Origin: an uncultured bacterium
GTDB taxonomy: Bacteria; Bacteroidota; Bacteroidia; Bacteroidales; Bacteroidaceae
Reading direction: 5' to 3'
Length of the DNA stretch: 64,000 bases
Assembly (NCBI GenBank): GCA_905215555.1
Contig: CAJMQU010000012.1
Location: 30,395-94,394, forward strand
Positions 8,766 through 18,616 of this stretch are shown one piece after another. The notes beneath the pieces were generated by a model. That model did no database searches. It was given only the letters and a program-made list of their open reading frames with translations, and was not told the origin of the DNA. The stretch's first letter is position 1. The number at the start of each line of letters is the position of its first letter. Both the position numbers and the translations under genes were made by a program.

Positions 8766-9500
8766 TTATTTTTCAAATAGTCCGGAAGCGGAAGCTTTAT
8801 CCAGCAGGAACTCGCAATCCGGATGCAGTTGGAGTACGGAAGCAGGAACATCGGGAGTGACAGGGCCTTCCAGCATTTGTTTCACAATACCGGCCTTATT
8901 ACTGCCCTTCGCCACCAGCACGATCCGGCGTGCCTGCATAATATTCTTTATGCCCAAAGTAGCTCCACCCAGTTCTTTCTCCGGCGGAGTACCGGTCTCC
9001 CGCCGGATACGTTCTTCCAGTTCCGGATTCATGTTAGTGACCCACGTCTCACCATCAAAGGGGGACTGAGGCTGATTAAAGCCTAAATGCCCATTTTCTC
9101 CTAATCCCAGAATCAGCAAGTCGATGCCTCCGCGCCTGACAATCTCTTCTTGGAAAGCAATGCAATCTCTTCTGAAATCATCCGAGAAAGTAGGCAGCAT
9201 CAGGAAGTTTTCATCCCGAATGCCCAAGGTATCTATGATTTCTGTCTTCAACATCGTATAGCATGCTCCGGCATATTCGCGCGGTACATTGGTCACTTCG
9301 TCCAGCCCGAAAAAGGTGACGGCAGAAGTGTTAAAAGGATAACGGGAATATATTTCTCCGACAATCCGATGCAGATTTCCGGTCGTGCGTCCCGTTGAAA
9401 GACCGATTACCGCTTCCGGCTTGTGCAGTATCTCTCCGATTATGCGCCAGGCGGCTGTACAGTCGAATTCACTTTCATTCTTTGCGATAGTTACTTTCAT
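8766..9500 (-). CDS. nagB: Glucosamine-6-phosphate deaminase
   Basis: A 244-aa protein of the NagB/RpiA/SOL superfamily, close to the length of the short (B. subtilis-like) NagB enzymes. It carries LSTGRTTGNLH (phosphate loop), FGLDEV (catalytic Asp), and LGENGHLGFNQP with the active-site His. It converts glucosamine-6-phosphate to fructose-6-phosphate and ammonia in the cytoplasm. Its position between a sugar transporter and a ROK kinase supports a full import-phosphorylate-deaminate route. No nagA deacetylase lies in the window, so the deacetylation step must be elsewhere if GlcNAc is the substrate. Confidence 0.88.
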   Translation of the reverse strand: MKVTIAKNESEFDCTAAWRIIGEILHKPEAVIGLSTGRTTGNLHRIVGEIYSRYPFNTSAVTFFGLDEVTNVPREYAGACYTMLKTEIIDTLGIRDENFLMLPTFSDDFRRDCIAFQEEIVRRGGIDLLILGLGENGHLGFNQPQSPFDGETWVTNMNPELEERIRRETGTPPEKELGGATLGIKNIMQARRIVLVAKGSNKAGIVKQMLEGPVTPDVPASVLQLHPDCEFLLDKASASGLFEK

Positions 9501-9530
9501 TTTATTAATAAGGTATTAATGGTTCCGGTT

Positions 9531-10472
9531 TTACATATTCATGGCTACAGCTCCTGCCCCCAACAAACCTATAAACTCCGGATTCAACTTTGTGATGACA
9601 ACGCCATTGGTTACAAAACGCATGGTAGTAGGGTTCAGCAATTCCAGTATCTTGGCATGTATATATCCGTCCGCCACTACACCACCACCCAAAACGATGG
9701 TTTCCGGATCTGTCATCCTCACCAGGTTCATTATCAGGTTTGCCAATGCCTCGGAAGCGTTTTCCACGAGTTTCACACAAAGAGGGTCGCCTTTACGGCT
9801 CAATGCAAAAATTTCACTGACCGGTATCCGCTCGCCTCTGTCGGCAGGGATATGCAAGTCCGTTTCATACTGCTCATGAAGCAACCGGGCACAACGGTCG
9901 AAACCGATGCCGGAAGCTATCGCCTCCACGCAGTCCATTCTTCCGCAAGTACACTTGATGCCCACATTCACGCCTACCCGTACATGCCCCACCTCACCGG
10001 CATTGAAATGACTGCCGCGTATCTGCCTGCCATTCACAACCGTACCGACTGCAATGCCTGTTCCTATATTTAAATAGATGAAGTTTTTGGAAATTTGTCC
10101 GAAGCCCCAGACACGTTCTGCACGTGTGGCACTTTTCACATCATTATCTATATGGCAGGGAATGCCATAGATATCCGCCAATTCTTTAGCCAACGCGATG
10201 GATTGCGTCCTGCCGGGGTCTATCTGTAGCCAGATACCCTGATTAGGATCCACCCGGCCAATCAGTCCCACTCCCATCGCCAAAGGTTTCTTATCATACC
10301 ACCCGACGGTTTTGATATAATCGTCCAGTGATAATTTGATAATATCCAGCGCTGCCTGCTGGTTGAAATATCCGGAGTCATATTTTTTGTACCTCAGGAT
10401 ATTGCCACGACTGTCAATTTCGCCAATCAGTAATTTAGTTCCGCCTAAATCCAGGCCTAAATACGTTTCCAT
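9531..10472 (-). CDS. ROK family sugar kinase
   Basis: A 313-aa ROK kinase. The N-terminal phosphate-1 motif is LGLDLGGTKLLIGEI, the phosphate-2 region is FIYLNIGTGIAVG, and the catalytic base lies in HIDNDVKSA. The structural zinc site is CTCGRMDCVEAIASG, preceded by GEVGH. ROK kinases phosphorylate glucose, GlcNAc, ManNAc or fructose; the operon context favours an amino sugar such as GlcNAc or glucosamine. It is the first gene of the four-gene operon. The 129-nt region upstream, up to the HTCS stop, should hold the operon promoter, but I found no clear TAnnTTTG element in it. Confidence 0.87.
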   Translation of the reverse strand: METYLGLDLGGTKLLIGEIDSRGNILRYKKYDSGYFNQQAALDIIKLSLDDYIKTVGWYDKKPLAMGVGLIGRVDPNQGIWLQIDPGRTQSIALAKELADIYGIPCHIDNDVKSATRAERVWGFGQISKNFIYLNIGTGIAVGTVVNGRQIRGSHFNAGEVGHVRVGVNVGIKCTCGRMDCVEAIASGIGFDRCARLLHEQYETDLHIPADRGERIPVSEIFALSRKGDPLCVKLVENASEALANLIMNLVRMTDPETIVLGGGVVADGYIHAKILELLNPTTMRFVTNGVVITKLNPEFIGLLGAGAVAMNM

Positions 10473-10601
10473 TTTTTATCTGCATTTTTTGTGAGTTACT
10501 ATTGGCCGCAATATTACGCACAATCAAGGAAACGAAAGTTGATTCTTTGACAAAAAAGGTTCGCTATTTATCCACTTAGGTTTAAATACAGTTTTTATAC
10601 T

Positions 10602-13600
10602 CTAAAATTTGCTCGGACTTACTCCAAACTGCTTCTTAAAGCAGGTACTGAAATATTTTGGATCAGAAAAACCAACCATGGAGGCCACCTCGCCAACCGA
10701 GTACTTCTGTGATTGCAAAAGTTCTTTCGACTTGTTCAACCGCACAATGCGGATGAAATCATTAGGTCCTTGTCCTGTCAAAGTTTTTATCTTATTATAA
10801 GTGGAAGTACGGCTCATTCCCAGCACACGGCAGAAGTCATTAATCGAGAACTCCGAATTAGACAGGTTCTCGTCAATGGCTGCCATCGCACTATCCAGAA
10901 ATTCTTTATCCAGCTGGCTGCTATAATCCACCTCGTCCGCAGGAATGTCCGAAGAGAGAACCGTGTCTCTGAGATGTTGCCTGTTCTGAAGGATATTACG
11001 AAGCCGCACTTTCAGCACGGACAGGTCGAAAGGTTTGATGATGTAGTCATTGGCTCCGGCTTCCAGTCCCAATATGATATTCTCTCTTTCGCAAAGGGCA
11101 GTTAGCAACACGACAGGAATATGACTGGTTTCAACAGATGATTTCAATATCCGGCACAATTCGTCTCCCTGGATGACGGGCATGATGATATCTGAAATAA
11201 TGATATCCGGATTGATTTCCCTAGCCACGTCCAGAGCTTTTCCACCATCGGGCACACTGATAACCTTGTATTCGGAAGACAGACTGTCCGTCAGGTATTC
11301 GCGCATGTCTTTATCATCCTCTGCCAACAACAGCACATTCTTATCCGCCTGTTCACCCTCTTCCTGAGATGAAACATCAGAAACAGGGGGTTCCTGCAAC
11401 CCCTCTTTCACAGCAACCACCATACCTGACTTCAGTTTCTTGGGGAACGTAACCGTAAACGTAGTACCCTGATTCTCCACGCTCCTGAGTTCTATCTTGC
11501 CATGATGCTGCTTAATGATTCTGGAAGTAATCATCAGGCCGATACCTATCCCCTGTTCCTGTGAGTCCACCGCATTCCTGGCACGATAATATTCATCAAA
11601 GATGTTTTTCTGTTCTTCCGCCGGAATACCGACTCCCGTATCCGTCACCTCAACCATCCACTTATTCCGGTTTTGCTTCACACTAACTCCTACTGTTCCT
11701 TTCTCCGTATACTTCAAAGCGTTAGAAAGCAGATTGTCCATAATGTGATCCATCTTGTTTTTGTCCAGCCACACCTCAGGCATCTCCGGATCGACTTCCA
11801 GATACAATTCTATCTCCTTCTGGGCGGCAGCCATGCGGAAAGCGGACAGCTTATCTTCCATATATGCCTTTATATCATACCATGCCACCTCCAGATGTTC
11901 AGGATGCACTTCCACTTTCTGCAACTCCAGCAGTCGGGTAATCATCGTGAAAAGTTTCTCAGCATTCTTCATAGCAATAGCCAGTTTCTTCTTGCTCTCT
12001 TCCGGCAGGTCGTCCTGGGTTTCAAGCTCACTCAGCGGAGCCTTTATCAAGGCAACCGGTGTACGTATGTCATGGGCTACTCCGATGAACGAGTGTATCC
12101 TCTCCCTGATTTTATCTTCCCGCACTCTCTGCCGCCTGAACTGAAGCAGCAAATAGCCCAGCACCAGAAATAGCATCAAATAGATGACTATGGCCCACCA
12201 CGAAGCCCATAGCGGTTGACTGACTGTTATTTCAATGGAACGTTCTCCTACCTGATGTTGGGTGTATTTGTCGAATGCACGTAATTCAAAAGTATACTTA
12301 CCGGGAGGAAGATCCATATAGCCCACACTCTGAACCGCATCCACGCGATGCCATTGCCGTTCATGGTTGTTCAGTCTGTACTCGTACCTGATTTTGTGTG
12401 GAGAAACAAAGTTGATAGCCGAAAAAGATATGGAGAACGAGTTCTGGTTATGTTTCAGCTTCAGACACCGGGTATCATTGATACTTGTTTGCAAAGGAGA
12501 ACCGGACGCACCTACCTTTAGCGACTCGTAAGGCAATTTAAAGTCCGTGAATATCAACTTCACCGGCACACTGCCGGAAAAATCAAAAGAAGGTGCAAAA
12601 ACAAGCACCCCTTCCGCAGTACCGAAAGCCAGATGACCGTCTTTCGTTTCCAGCGAAGCATTGGCATTATAATATCCCCAACCGATATTCAGGAGATCAT
12701 TTCCGTTAATCACCATATCTTCTGCCAAATCCAGGCAATACAGCTCTTTTTCCGTATTAAACCAGATATGTCCGTTGCTGTCTTCGGACGCGCTGTTGAT
12801 AGAGTTGGAGACAAGACCATCAGCAGTAGTATATATACGGGAATCACCATTCTCCGGATTGAAACGAACCAGCCCTTCACCACCCGTAAGCAACCAGATT
12901 TCACCGGATGACGAACGCAACAGGCAACGGACAGGATAACGTAAAGTGACATCGCCGAACTTCTGCTGCCACCTGGTTGCTCCGGTGGACTTATCGAAAA
13001 AGCCCAGACCTTCACAACCTGCTATCAGCAAGATGTCCTTGTCGCCATACTTGATATCGCCCACACACTCTATCGGATAATAAGTGTAGGTGTCGGTCCG
13101 CCTGTCATAGCGCGTAAACTCTCCTTCGATTCCTCCGAACCACAAACAATCTCCCTCGGCGTAAATCGCATAAATATAGTCAGTAGATATGCCTTTGTCC
13201 GATTGTCTTTTTCGTTCCGGCATTTTTCTGACCTCGCCGGATCTCTTGTTTATCCGATACAAGCCGATGCCATAACCGCCCGCCCAGACATTTCCCTCAT
13301 TATCTTCGCAAAGAGAAAGCACCACAGATGAATAGGCATAGCCTTTTCCATTCAGGAAATGCATCCATTGTTTCGACTGCGCCCGATACACACTGATTCC
13401 GTCATTAGTACCATACCAATAATCGCCTTCCGAATCCTGAAGCATCACATTCACATGATCGGATGACAACGAAGAAGGATTATTCCGTTCATGCCTTATC
13501 CAGCGGACATCAGGCACATTAGGATCCAGATAGCTGATACCGTTTGTACAGGTGGTTATCCAGATACCTCCATACTCATCTACACAGATATCCGAGACCG

Positions 13601-14492
13601 TATTCCCATTCAGACTTCTATCATCGTCCTCATCGGTCATATAATGATTCATCAGCATCTCATTGACGGCATCGATTCTGAATATACCGGCACCATCGGC
13701 ACCAATCAGGATAGAGTGGTCTCCATCATAAGCAAACACGCGGACAGGTATGCCCGGAATAAAGGAGAGAGACTTCACTTGTTTCGTTGCCAGCTCGACC
13801 ACAAACGCACCGCTAGAAAATGTCCCCACATAAAGCTTATCGCCATGCAGGAACAACGACTCTATACGGGCGTCTACCGGTATATCCACTCTTTCCTCTG
13901 ATAACCGGCAGCCTGTTCCCGTTCTCTTCATCCTATAAACTCCCGTATTGGTACCCACAAAGAAAGCATCATTTTCCGCTCTGACGATGCAATTGGTCCA
14001 TTCACCGGTAAAGCCTGCCGGGGACAAAACATCAGTTGTCTTATCCCAGTAATACACACCTGTGGATGTGGACAGCCACAAACCTTCCTCTCCTTCAAAC
14101 TCCATGCCGTTCAGCACCGGAAACGATATGAATCGGGACAGGTCTGCCTGCAAACAGAAAGCATCCCTCAACTTGTCATAACAGTATATTCTGCCGTTCC
14201 GCAGTGCAACCCAGAGACGACCTTTCTTATCCACATTCATAACGGTGAATGACAGAACATGGTCTATGGACTCTATCGTCTCATTCAGTGTATAGTGTCT
14301 GATTTCATTTCCGTCATAACGGTCCACTCCCATACGGGTATAGACCCAAATAAAGCCTGTTGAGTCTTTACATATCTGGTAAGTCTGCCTGCTGCTCAAT
14401 CCTTCCCGGATGTTCAGATGCCGGAAAGATCCGGCAAACGAGCTGGCATATAATGAAATAAGTAGTAATAAAATGAATGTGCGTTTTAGCAT
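10602..14492 (-). CDS. Hybrid two-component system (HTCS) sensor/regulator
   Basis: About 1296 aa from the ATG at 14492, chosen because it starts the signal peptide MLKRTFILLLLISLYASSFA; an ATG at 14510 adds six residues. Order: signal peptide; periplasmic beta-propeller repeats (two-component propeller) with GFIWVYTRMGVDRYDG and GGIWITTCTNGISYLD; Y_Y_Y domain (YEYRLNNHERQWHRV); one membrane segment near residue 780; histidine kinase with phospho-His in AHDIRTP and ATPase NLLSNALKYT; receiver domain (AEDDKDMREYL, IIISDIIMP, NDYIIKPF) at about 1050-1165; C-terminal AraC DNA-binding domain at about 1200-1296. HTCS proteins sense a glycan fragment in the periplasm and activate a nearby utilisation locus, here most likely the nag-like operon just downstream. 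Confidence 0.93.
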   Translation of the reverse strand: MLKRTFILLLLISLYASSFAGSFRHLNIREGLSSRQTYQICKDSTGFIWVYTRMGVDRYDGNEIRHYTLNETIESIDHVLSFTVMNVDKKGRLWVALRNGRIYCYDKLRDAFCLQADLSRFISFPVLNGMEFEGEEGLWLSTSTGVYYWDKTTDVLSPAGFTGEWTNCIVRAENDAFFVGTNTGVYRMKRTGTGCRLSEERVDIPVDARIESLFLHGDKLYVGTFSSGAFVVELATKQVKSLSFIPGIPVRVFAYDGDHSILIGADGAGIFRIDAVNEMLMNHYMTDEDDDRSLNGNTVSDICVDEYGGIWITTCTNGISYLDPNVPDVRWIRHERNNPSSLSSDHVNVMLQDSEGDYWYGTNDGISVYRAQSKQWMHFLNGKGYAYSSVVLSLCEDNEGNVWAGGYGIGLYRINKRSGEVRKMPERKRQSDKGISTDYIYAIYAEGDCLWFGGIEGEFTRYDRRTDTYTYYPIECVGDIKYGDKDILLIAGCEGLGFFDKSTGATRWQQKFGDVTLRYPVRCLLRSSSGEIWLLTGGEGLVRFNPENGDSRIYTTADGLVSNSINSASEDSNGHIWFNTEKELYCLDLAEDMVINGNDLLNIGWGYYNANASLETKDGHLAFGTAEGVLVFAPSFDFSGSVPVKLIFTDFKLPYESLKVGASGSPLQTSINDTRCLKLKHNQNSFSISFSAINFVSPHKIRYEYRLNNHERQWHRVDAVQSVGYMDLPPGKYTFELRAFDKYTQHQVGERSIEITVSQPLWASWWAIVIYLMLFLVLGYLLLQFRRQRVREDKIRERIHSFIGVAHDIRTPVALIKAPLSELETQDDLPEESKKKLAIAMKNAEKLFTMITRLLELQKVEVHPEHLEVAWYDIKAYMEDKLSAFRMAAAQKEIELYLEVDPEMPEVWLDKNKMDHIMDNLLSNALKYTEKGTVGVSVKQNRNKWMVEVTDTGVGIPAEEQKNIFDEYYRARNAVDSQEQGIGIGLMITSRIIKQHHGKIELRSVENQGTTFTVTFPKKLKSGMVVAVKEGLQEPPVSDVSSQEEGEQADKNVLLLAEDDKDMREYLTDSLSSEYKVISVPDGGKALDVAREINPDIIISDIIMPVIQGDELCRILKSSVETSHIPVVLLTALCERENIILGLEAGANDYIIKPFDLSVLKVRLRNILQNRQHLRDTVLSSDIPADEVDYSSQLDKEFLDSAMAAIDENLSNSEFSINDFCRVLGMSRTSTYNKIKTLTGQGPNDFIRIVRLNKSKELLQSQKYSVGEVASMVGFSDPKYFSTCFKKQFGVSPSKF

Positions 14493-14544
14493 AATATGGT
14501 TGCATTTCATAATATTTGTCTTTTAACTGCTGCAATTATACAGA

Positions 14545-14552
14545 CAAATATA
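14545..14552 (-). promoter_or_regulatory. Putative -7 promoter element of the HTCS gene
   Basis: On the minus strand TATATTTG matches the Bacteroides -7 consensus TAnnTTTG. A TTTG sits 23 nt upstream (14576-14579), slightly more than the usual 19-21. The predicted leader to the ATG at 14492 is about 45-50 nt. Confidence 0.55.
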
Positions 14553-14595
14553 AAAAAAGTGGTTGAAAAACTATCCAAATAGGTTTGATTTCTAT

Positions 14596-14603
14596 TACTT
14601 TTG
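14596..14603 (+). promoter_or_regulatory. Putative -7 promoter element of the receiver/PPDK_N fusion gene
   Basis: TACTTTTG fits TAnnTTTG and lies 29 nt before the ATG at 14633. No TTTG is at the usual distance upstream. This and the HTCS promoter share one 140-nt divergent intergenic region. Confidence 0.5.
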
Positions 14604-14632
14604 CCTATCAAATCAATAAACCGTGATAAGCC

Positions 14633-17602
14633 ATGCTCAGCAAGCTTAAATTAAACCAGCTTTATTTTAAAGATACGCAGTTCGCCAACCTCATGACGCG
14701 ACGCATTTTCAACATCCTGCTGATTGCTAACCCATACGACGCTTTCATGCTGGAAGACGACGGACGCATCGACGAAAAGATCTTCAACGAGTATACTTCG
14801 CTTTCCCTGCGCTATCCGCCACGCTTCACTCAGGTGTCTACCTGCGAGGAGGCATTGGCACAACTATCCACCGTACCGTTCGACCTCATCATCTGTATGC
14901 CGGGAACGGGAGATAACGAGAGTTTCGACGTAGCGCGCCACATCAAGAGCCTGTACGAACAGATTCCTGTAGTGATACTGACGCCTTTCAGCCACGGCAT
15001 CACCAAGCGCATTGCCAACGAGGATCTGAGTGCTTTCGAGTATATATTCTGCTGGCTGGGCAACACGGATTTGCTGGTTTCCATCATCAAACTGATAGAG
15101 GACAAGATGAATCTGGAACACGACGTCAATGAAGTGGGCGTGCAGCTCATCCTATTGGTGGAAGACGGCATCCGGTTCTATTCGTCCATATTGCCCAACC
15201 TCTATAAGTTCGTGTTGAAGCAAAGCCAGGAGTTCAGTACCGAGGCACTGAATGCCCACCAACGTACGCTGCGTATGAGGGGGCGTCCTAAAATTGTGCT
15301 GGCACGTACGTATGAAGAAGCTACCAGCATCTACGAAAAATATAAGAATAATATATTAGGTGTAATTACCGATGTCCGCTTTCCCCGTGTGGAACGTGGT
15401 GAGAAGGACGGACTTGCCGGCATCAAGCTCTGTGCCGCCATCCGCAAACAAGACCCGTTCGTGCCGCTCATCATCCAGTCGTCCGAATCGGAAAATGCAC
15501 TCTATGCATCCAAATACGGTGCCGCCTTCATCGACAAGAATTCCAAAAAGATGGATGTGGACTTGCGCCGCATCGTATCGGACAACTTCGGTTTCGGTGA
15601 TTTCATTTTCCGCAACCCCGACACGCTGGAAGAGATTGCCCGCGTGAAGAACCTGAAAGAATTGCAGAACATCCTCTTTGCCGTACCGGCAGAGTCGTTC
15701 CTCTATCATATCAGCCGCAACCACGTCAGCCGCTGGCTCTACTCACGTGCCATGTTCCCGGTAGCGGAATTCCTGAAGCCCATCACTTGGAACAGTCTTC
15801 AGGATGTGGATGCCCACCGCAGAATCATCTTCGAAGCTATCGTGAAATACCGCAAAATGAAGAACCAGGGTGTGGTAGCCGTGTTCAAGCGCGACCGTTT
15901 CGACCGCTATTCCAACTTCGCCCGTATCGGCGACGGTTCGTTGGGGGGTAAAGGCCGCGGCCTTGCTTTCATTGACAACATGGTGAAGCATCATCCCGAA
16001 TTTGAAGAGTTCGACAACGCCCGCGTCGCCATCCCCAAGACGGTAGTGCTCTGTACCGATGTCTTCGACGAATTTATGGAGACAAATAACCTGTATCAGG
16101 TGGCCCTCTCTGATGCCGACGACGACCTGATCCTGCGCTACTTCCTGAAAGCCAAACTGCCCGACCGACTGGTAGAAGACTTCTTCACTTTCTTCGATGT
16201 GGTGAAGTCTCCGCTCGCCATCCGTTCATCTTCTCTGTTGGAAGACTCGCACTACCAGCCTTTCGCCGGCATCTATAATACCTACATGATTCCCTATCTG
16301 GATGATAAATATGAAATGCTCCGTATGCTGTCCGATGCCATCAAAGGAGTATATGCTTCGGTTTATTTCCGCGACAGCAAGGCTTATATGCAGGCCACGA
16401 GCAACGTCATCGACCAGGAAAAGATGGCAGTCATCCTGCAAGAAGTTGTCGGTAATCAGTATGGCGACCGCTACTATCCCAGCATGTCCGGTGTAGCCCG
16501 TTCGCTGAACTACTACCCTATCGGTGACGAGAAAGCCGAAGAAGGTACCGTGAACCTGGCCCTCGGTCTGGGAAAATATATTGTGGACGGGGGCATGACG
16601 CTTCGTTTCTCGCCCTATCATCCCCACCAGGTATTGCAAACCAGTGAAATGGAGATAGCATTGAAGGAAACGCAAACCCGTTTCTATGCCCTCGACTTAA
16701 AAAATGCCGGACATGACTTCTCTATGGACGACGGTTTCAATCTGCTGAAACTGCACGTAAAGGAAGCAGAAAAAGACGGCGCGCTGAATTATATCGCCTC
16801 TACCTACGATCCTTACGACCAGATTATCCGCGACGGTCTGTATCCCGGCGGGCGCAAGGTCATCACCTTTGCCAATATCCTGCAACACGATGTTTTCCCT
16901 CTTGCCCGTATTCTCCAGTTGGTATTGAAATACAGCGAACAGGAAATGCGCCGCCCCGTTGAGATTGAATTTGCCGCTACCATGAGCCGCGAAAAGGATA
17001 AGAGCGGTACTTTCTACCTCTTGCAAGTACGCCCCATTGTTGACACCAAGGAAATACTGGACGAAGACCTCACCACCATACCGGACGATAAGGTTCTGCT
17101 CCGTTCCAACAACTCCCTCGGACACGGGATCATGAATGATATTTATGACGTTATCTATGTGAAGACCGATGATTACAGTGCTTCGCACAATCAGGAGATT
17201 GCCTGGGAGATAGAAAAGCTGAACCAGCAATTCCTGGACGAGGGAAAGAATTATGTATTGGTAGGCCCCGGACGCTGGGGAAGCAGCGACACGTGGCTCG
17301 GTATTCCGGTGAAGTGGCCACACATCAGTGCCGCCCGCGTCATTGTGGAAGCCGGACTGACGAACTATCGCGTAGATCCCAGCCAGGGAACCCACTTCTT
17401 CCAGAACCTGACTTCTTTCGGAGTCGGCTACTTCACCATCAATGCCTTTATGAACGATGGCGTGTATAACCAGGACTTCCTGAATGCACAACCTGCCGTG
17501 CATGAAAGCAAATATCTGCGCCATGTCTGCTTCGAACAACCTGTAACAGTGAAGATGGACGGCAAGAAGAAGTTAGGTGTCGTACTCTTGCCCGGCGAGT
17601 AA
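14633..17602 (+). CDS. Two receiver-like domains fused to a PPDK N-terminal (PEP/pyruvate-binding ATP-grasp) domain
   Basis: A 989-aa cytoplasmic protein. Residues about 25-155 look like a degenerate receiver domain (ILLIANPYDAF, DLIICMPG). Residues about 170-315 form a second receiver with LILLVEDG, a probable phospho-acceptor Asp 247 in GVITDVRFPR, and a Lys in AAFIDKNSKK. From about residue 428 the protein matches the ATP-grasp half of pyruvate phosphate dikinase/PEP synthase (IGDGSLGGKGRGLAFIDNM, PLAIRSSSLLEDS, FYLLQVRPIVDT). It ends in a conserved GPGRWGSSDTWLGIPV domain. The phosphohistidine swivel (TSHAA) and PEP/pyruvate barrel are absent, so it cannot be a complete PEP synthase. Annotation as such would be wrong. 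Function unknown. Confidence 0.85.
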   Translation: MLSKLKLNQLYFKDTQFANLMTRRIFNILLIANPYDAFMLEDDGRIDEKIFNEYTSLSLRYPPRFTQVSTCEEALAQLSTVPFDLIICMPGTGDNESFDVARHIKSLYEQIPVVILTPFSHGITKRIANEDLSAFEYIFCWLGNTDLLVSIIKLIEDKMNLEHDVNEVGVQLILLVEDGIRFYSSILPNLYKFVLKQSQEFSTEALNAHQRTLRMRGRPKIVLARTYEEATSIYEKYKNNILGVITDVRFPRVERGEKDGLAGIKLCAAIRKQDPFVPLIIQSSESENALYASKYGAAFIDKNSKKMDVDLRRIVSDNFGFGDFIFRNPDTLEEIARVKNLKELQNILFAVPAESFLYHISRNHVSRWLYSRAMFPVAEFLKPITWNSLQDVDAHRRIIFEAIVKYRKMKNQGVVAVFKRDRFDRYSNFARIGDGSLGGKGRGLAFIDNMVKHHPEFEEFDNARVAIPKTVVLCTDVFDEFMETNNLYQVALSDADDDLILRYFLKAKLPDRLVEDFFTFFDVVKSPLAIRSSSLLEDSHYQPFAGIYNTYMIPYLDDKYEMLRMLSDAIKGVYASVYFRDSKAYMQATSNVIDQEKMAVILQEVVGNQYGDRYYPSMSGVARSLNYYPIGDEKAEEGTVNLALGLGKYIVDGGMTLRFSPYHPHQVLQTSEMEIALKETQTRFYALDLKNAGHDFSMDDGFNLLKLHVKEAEKDGALNYIASTYDPYDQIIRDGLYPGGRKVITFANILQHDVFPLARILQLVLKYSEQEMRRPVEIEFAATMSREKDKSGTFYLLQVRPIVDTKEILDEDLTTIPDDKVLLRSNNSLGHGIMNDIYDVIYVKTDDYSASHNQEIAWEIEKLNQQFLDEGKNYVLVGPGRWGSSDTWLGIPVKWPHISAARVIVEAGLTNYRVDPSQGTHFFQNLTSFGVGYFTINAFMNDGVYNQDFLNAQPAVHESKYLRHVCFEQPVTVKMDGKKKLGVVLLPGE

Positions 17603-17616
17603 GCACACAAAAGATA

Positions 17617-18531
17617 TCAGTCTCTTTGCCGATGCAGTATAATCATTACCACCTCGCTGGGAGCAAAGAGACGGATATTCTTGTTGGACGTACCGATGCC
17701 ATTGGTTATAATCATCGGTGTAAGTTGTGAGTTGTATTCCAATCCGGTACGGAAGCGCTGCCCGTAATGGGACGGAAGTATGGGAGCATACAGGCCAAAC
17801 AAGGTAACCTGCCCGCCGTGGGTATGTCCTGCAAGCACCAGGTCGGTGTTGGTAATGGGGACATCCTCGGCATAATCGGGTGTATGCGTCAGCAGAATGA
17901 CGAAATCTTCCGGAGAAAGACCGAGCGTAGGAGACGTGCCATTCTTCTTCAGGTCGAAAGGATTGCGCACACCGGCAATCAGTATCGCTTCTCCATCCCG
18001 CTTCAGCGTATCGACTTTATGTTCCAGCAGGTGCATGCCATACTTATTCATCTCACTGACAATATCACTGTAACAAGCCTCGTAATCATTATTCCCCAGT
18101 ACGGCATATGCGCCCATCGGAGTTTTTACTCCAGCAAGGGCAGCGATGACGGGCGACACGTATTCACAACCTTCATGCAGGTCACCCCCTATCAGCAGCA
18201 CATCGGCATGTTGCTCCCGAAGCAGTTTCACCAGATTATCCAGCCCCTTTTCCTTGAAAAGACTTTTATAATGCAGGTCGGACACGAAAGCGATACGGAA
18301 ACCGTCGAAAGCACCCGGTACATCGGGGTGGGTAAATTCGTAGGTTCTCACCCGGCTAATACCTTTATACCCGGAACCTTTCTTAAAAGAGCTGATCTTT
18401 GTGTTTGCCATCCGAACGCTATCCTCTGCCGACATTTGCGAAGGCAGGGAGGAAGTCAGACTCCTGCTCGACTTACAGGAAGAGAGAAACAGAGCCGAAA
18501 TGAGGCATAAATAAATCAAATTCTTCATCAT
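17617..18531 (-). CDS. Calcineurin-like metallophosphoesterase (YkuE/YaeI type), lipoprotein
   Basis: About 305 aa from the ATG at 18531 (another ATG follows at 18528). The protein opens with a lipoprotein signal ending FLSSC (Cys 19). All five metal-site blocks of the calcineurin-like phosphoesterases are present: SDLHYKS, GGDLHEG, GNNDYE, THTPDY and GHTHGGQ. Family members include UDP-diacylglucosamine hydrolase-like and phosphodiesterase enzymes; YkuE/YaeI proteins are membrane-associated. The substrate is unknown. It converges on the preceding gene with only 14 nt between stops. Confidence 0.85.
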   Translation of the reverse strand: MMKNLIYLCLISALFLSSCKSSRSLTSSLPSQMSAEDSVRMANTKISSFKKGSGYKGISRVRTYEFTHPDVPGAFDGFRIAFVSDLHYKSLFKEKGLDNLVKLLREQHADVLLIGGDLHEGCEYVSPVIAALAGVKTPMGAYAVLGNNDYEACYSDIVSEMNKYGMHLLEHKVDTLKRDGEAILIAGVRNPFDLKKNGTSPTLGLSPEDFVILLTHTPDYAEDVPITNTDLVLAGHTHGGQVTLFGLYAPILPSHYGQRFRTGLEYNSQLTPMIITNGIGTSNKNIRLFAPSEVVMIILHRQRD

Positions 18532-18616
18532 AACAGATGCAAAGATAAGCATTTTCCGTATCTTTGTCGATAGGTTGACAGATGATTGTTTATCAGTGCA
18601 TTAAGCTTCTTGCTGT

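Noticed and set aside
10473..10601. Search for a -7 box before the ROK kinase
   Set aside because: TAATATTG is the nearest match but lacks the TTTG core; I do not call a promoter there.
16697..17539. 280-codon minus-strand open frame
   Set aside because: Antisense to the PPDK_N-like gene and without recognisable features.
14633..17602. Annotation as phosphoenolpyruvate synthase (ppsA)
   Set aside because: The phosphohistidine domain and the C-terminal PEP/pyruvate barrel are missing, so the reaction cannot be completed by this protein alone.
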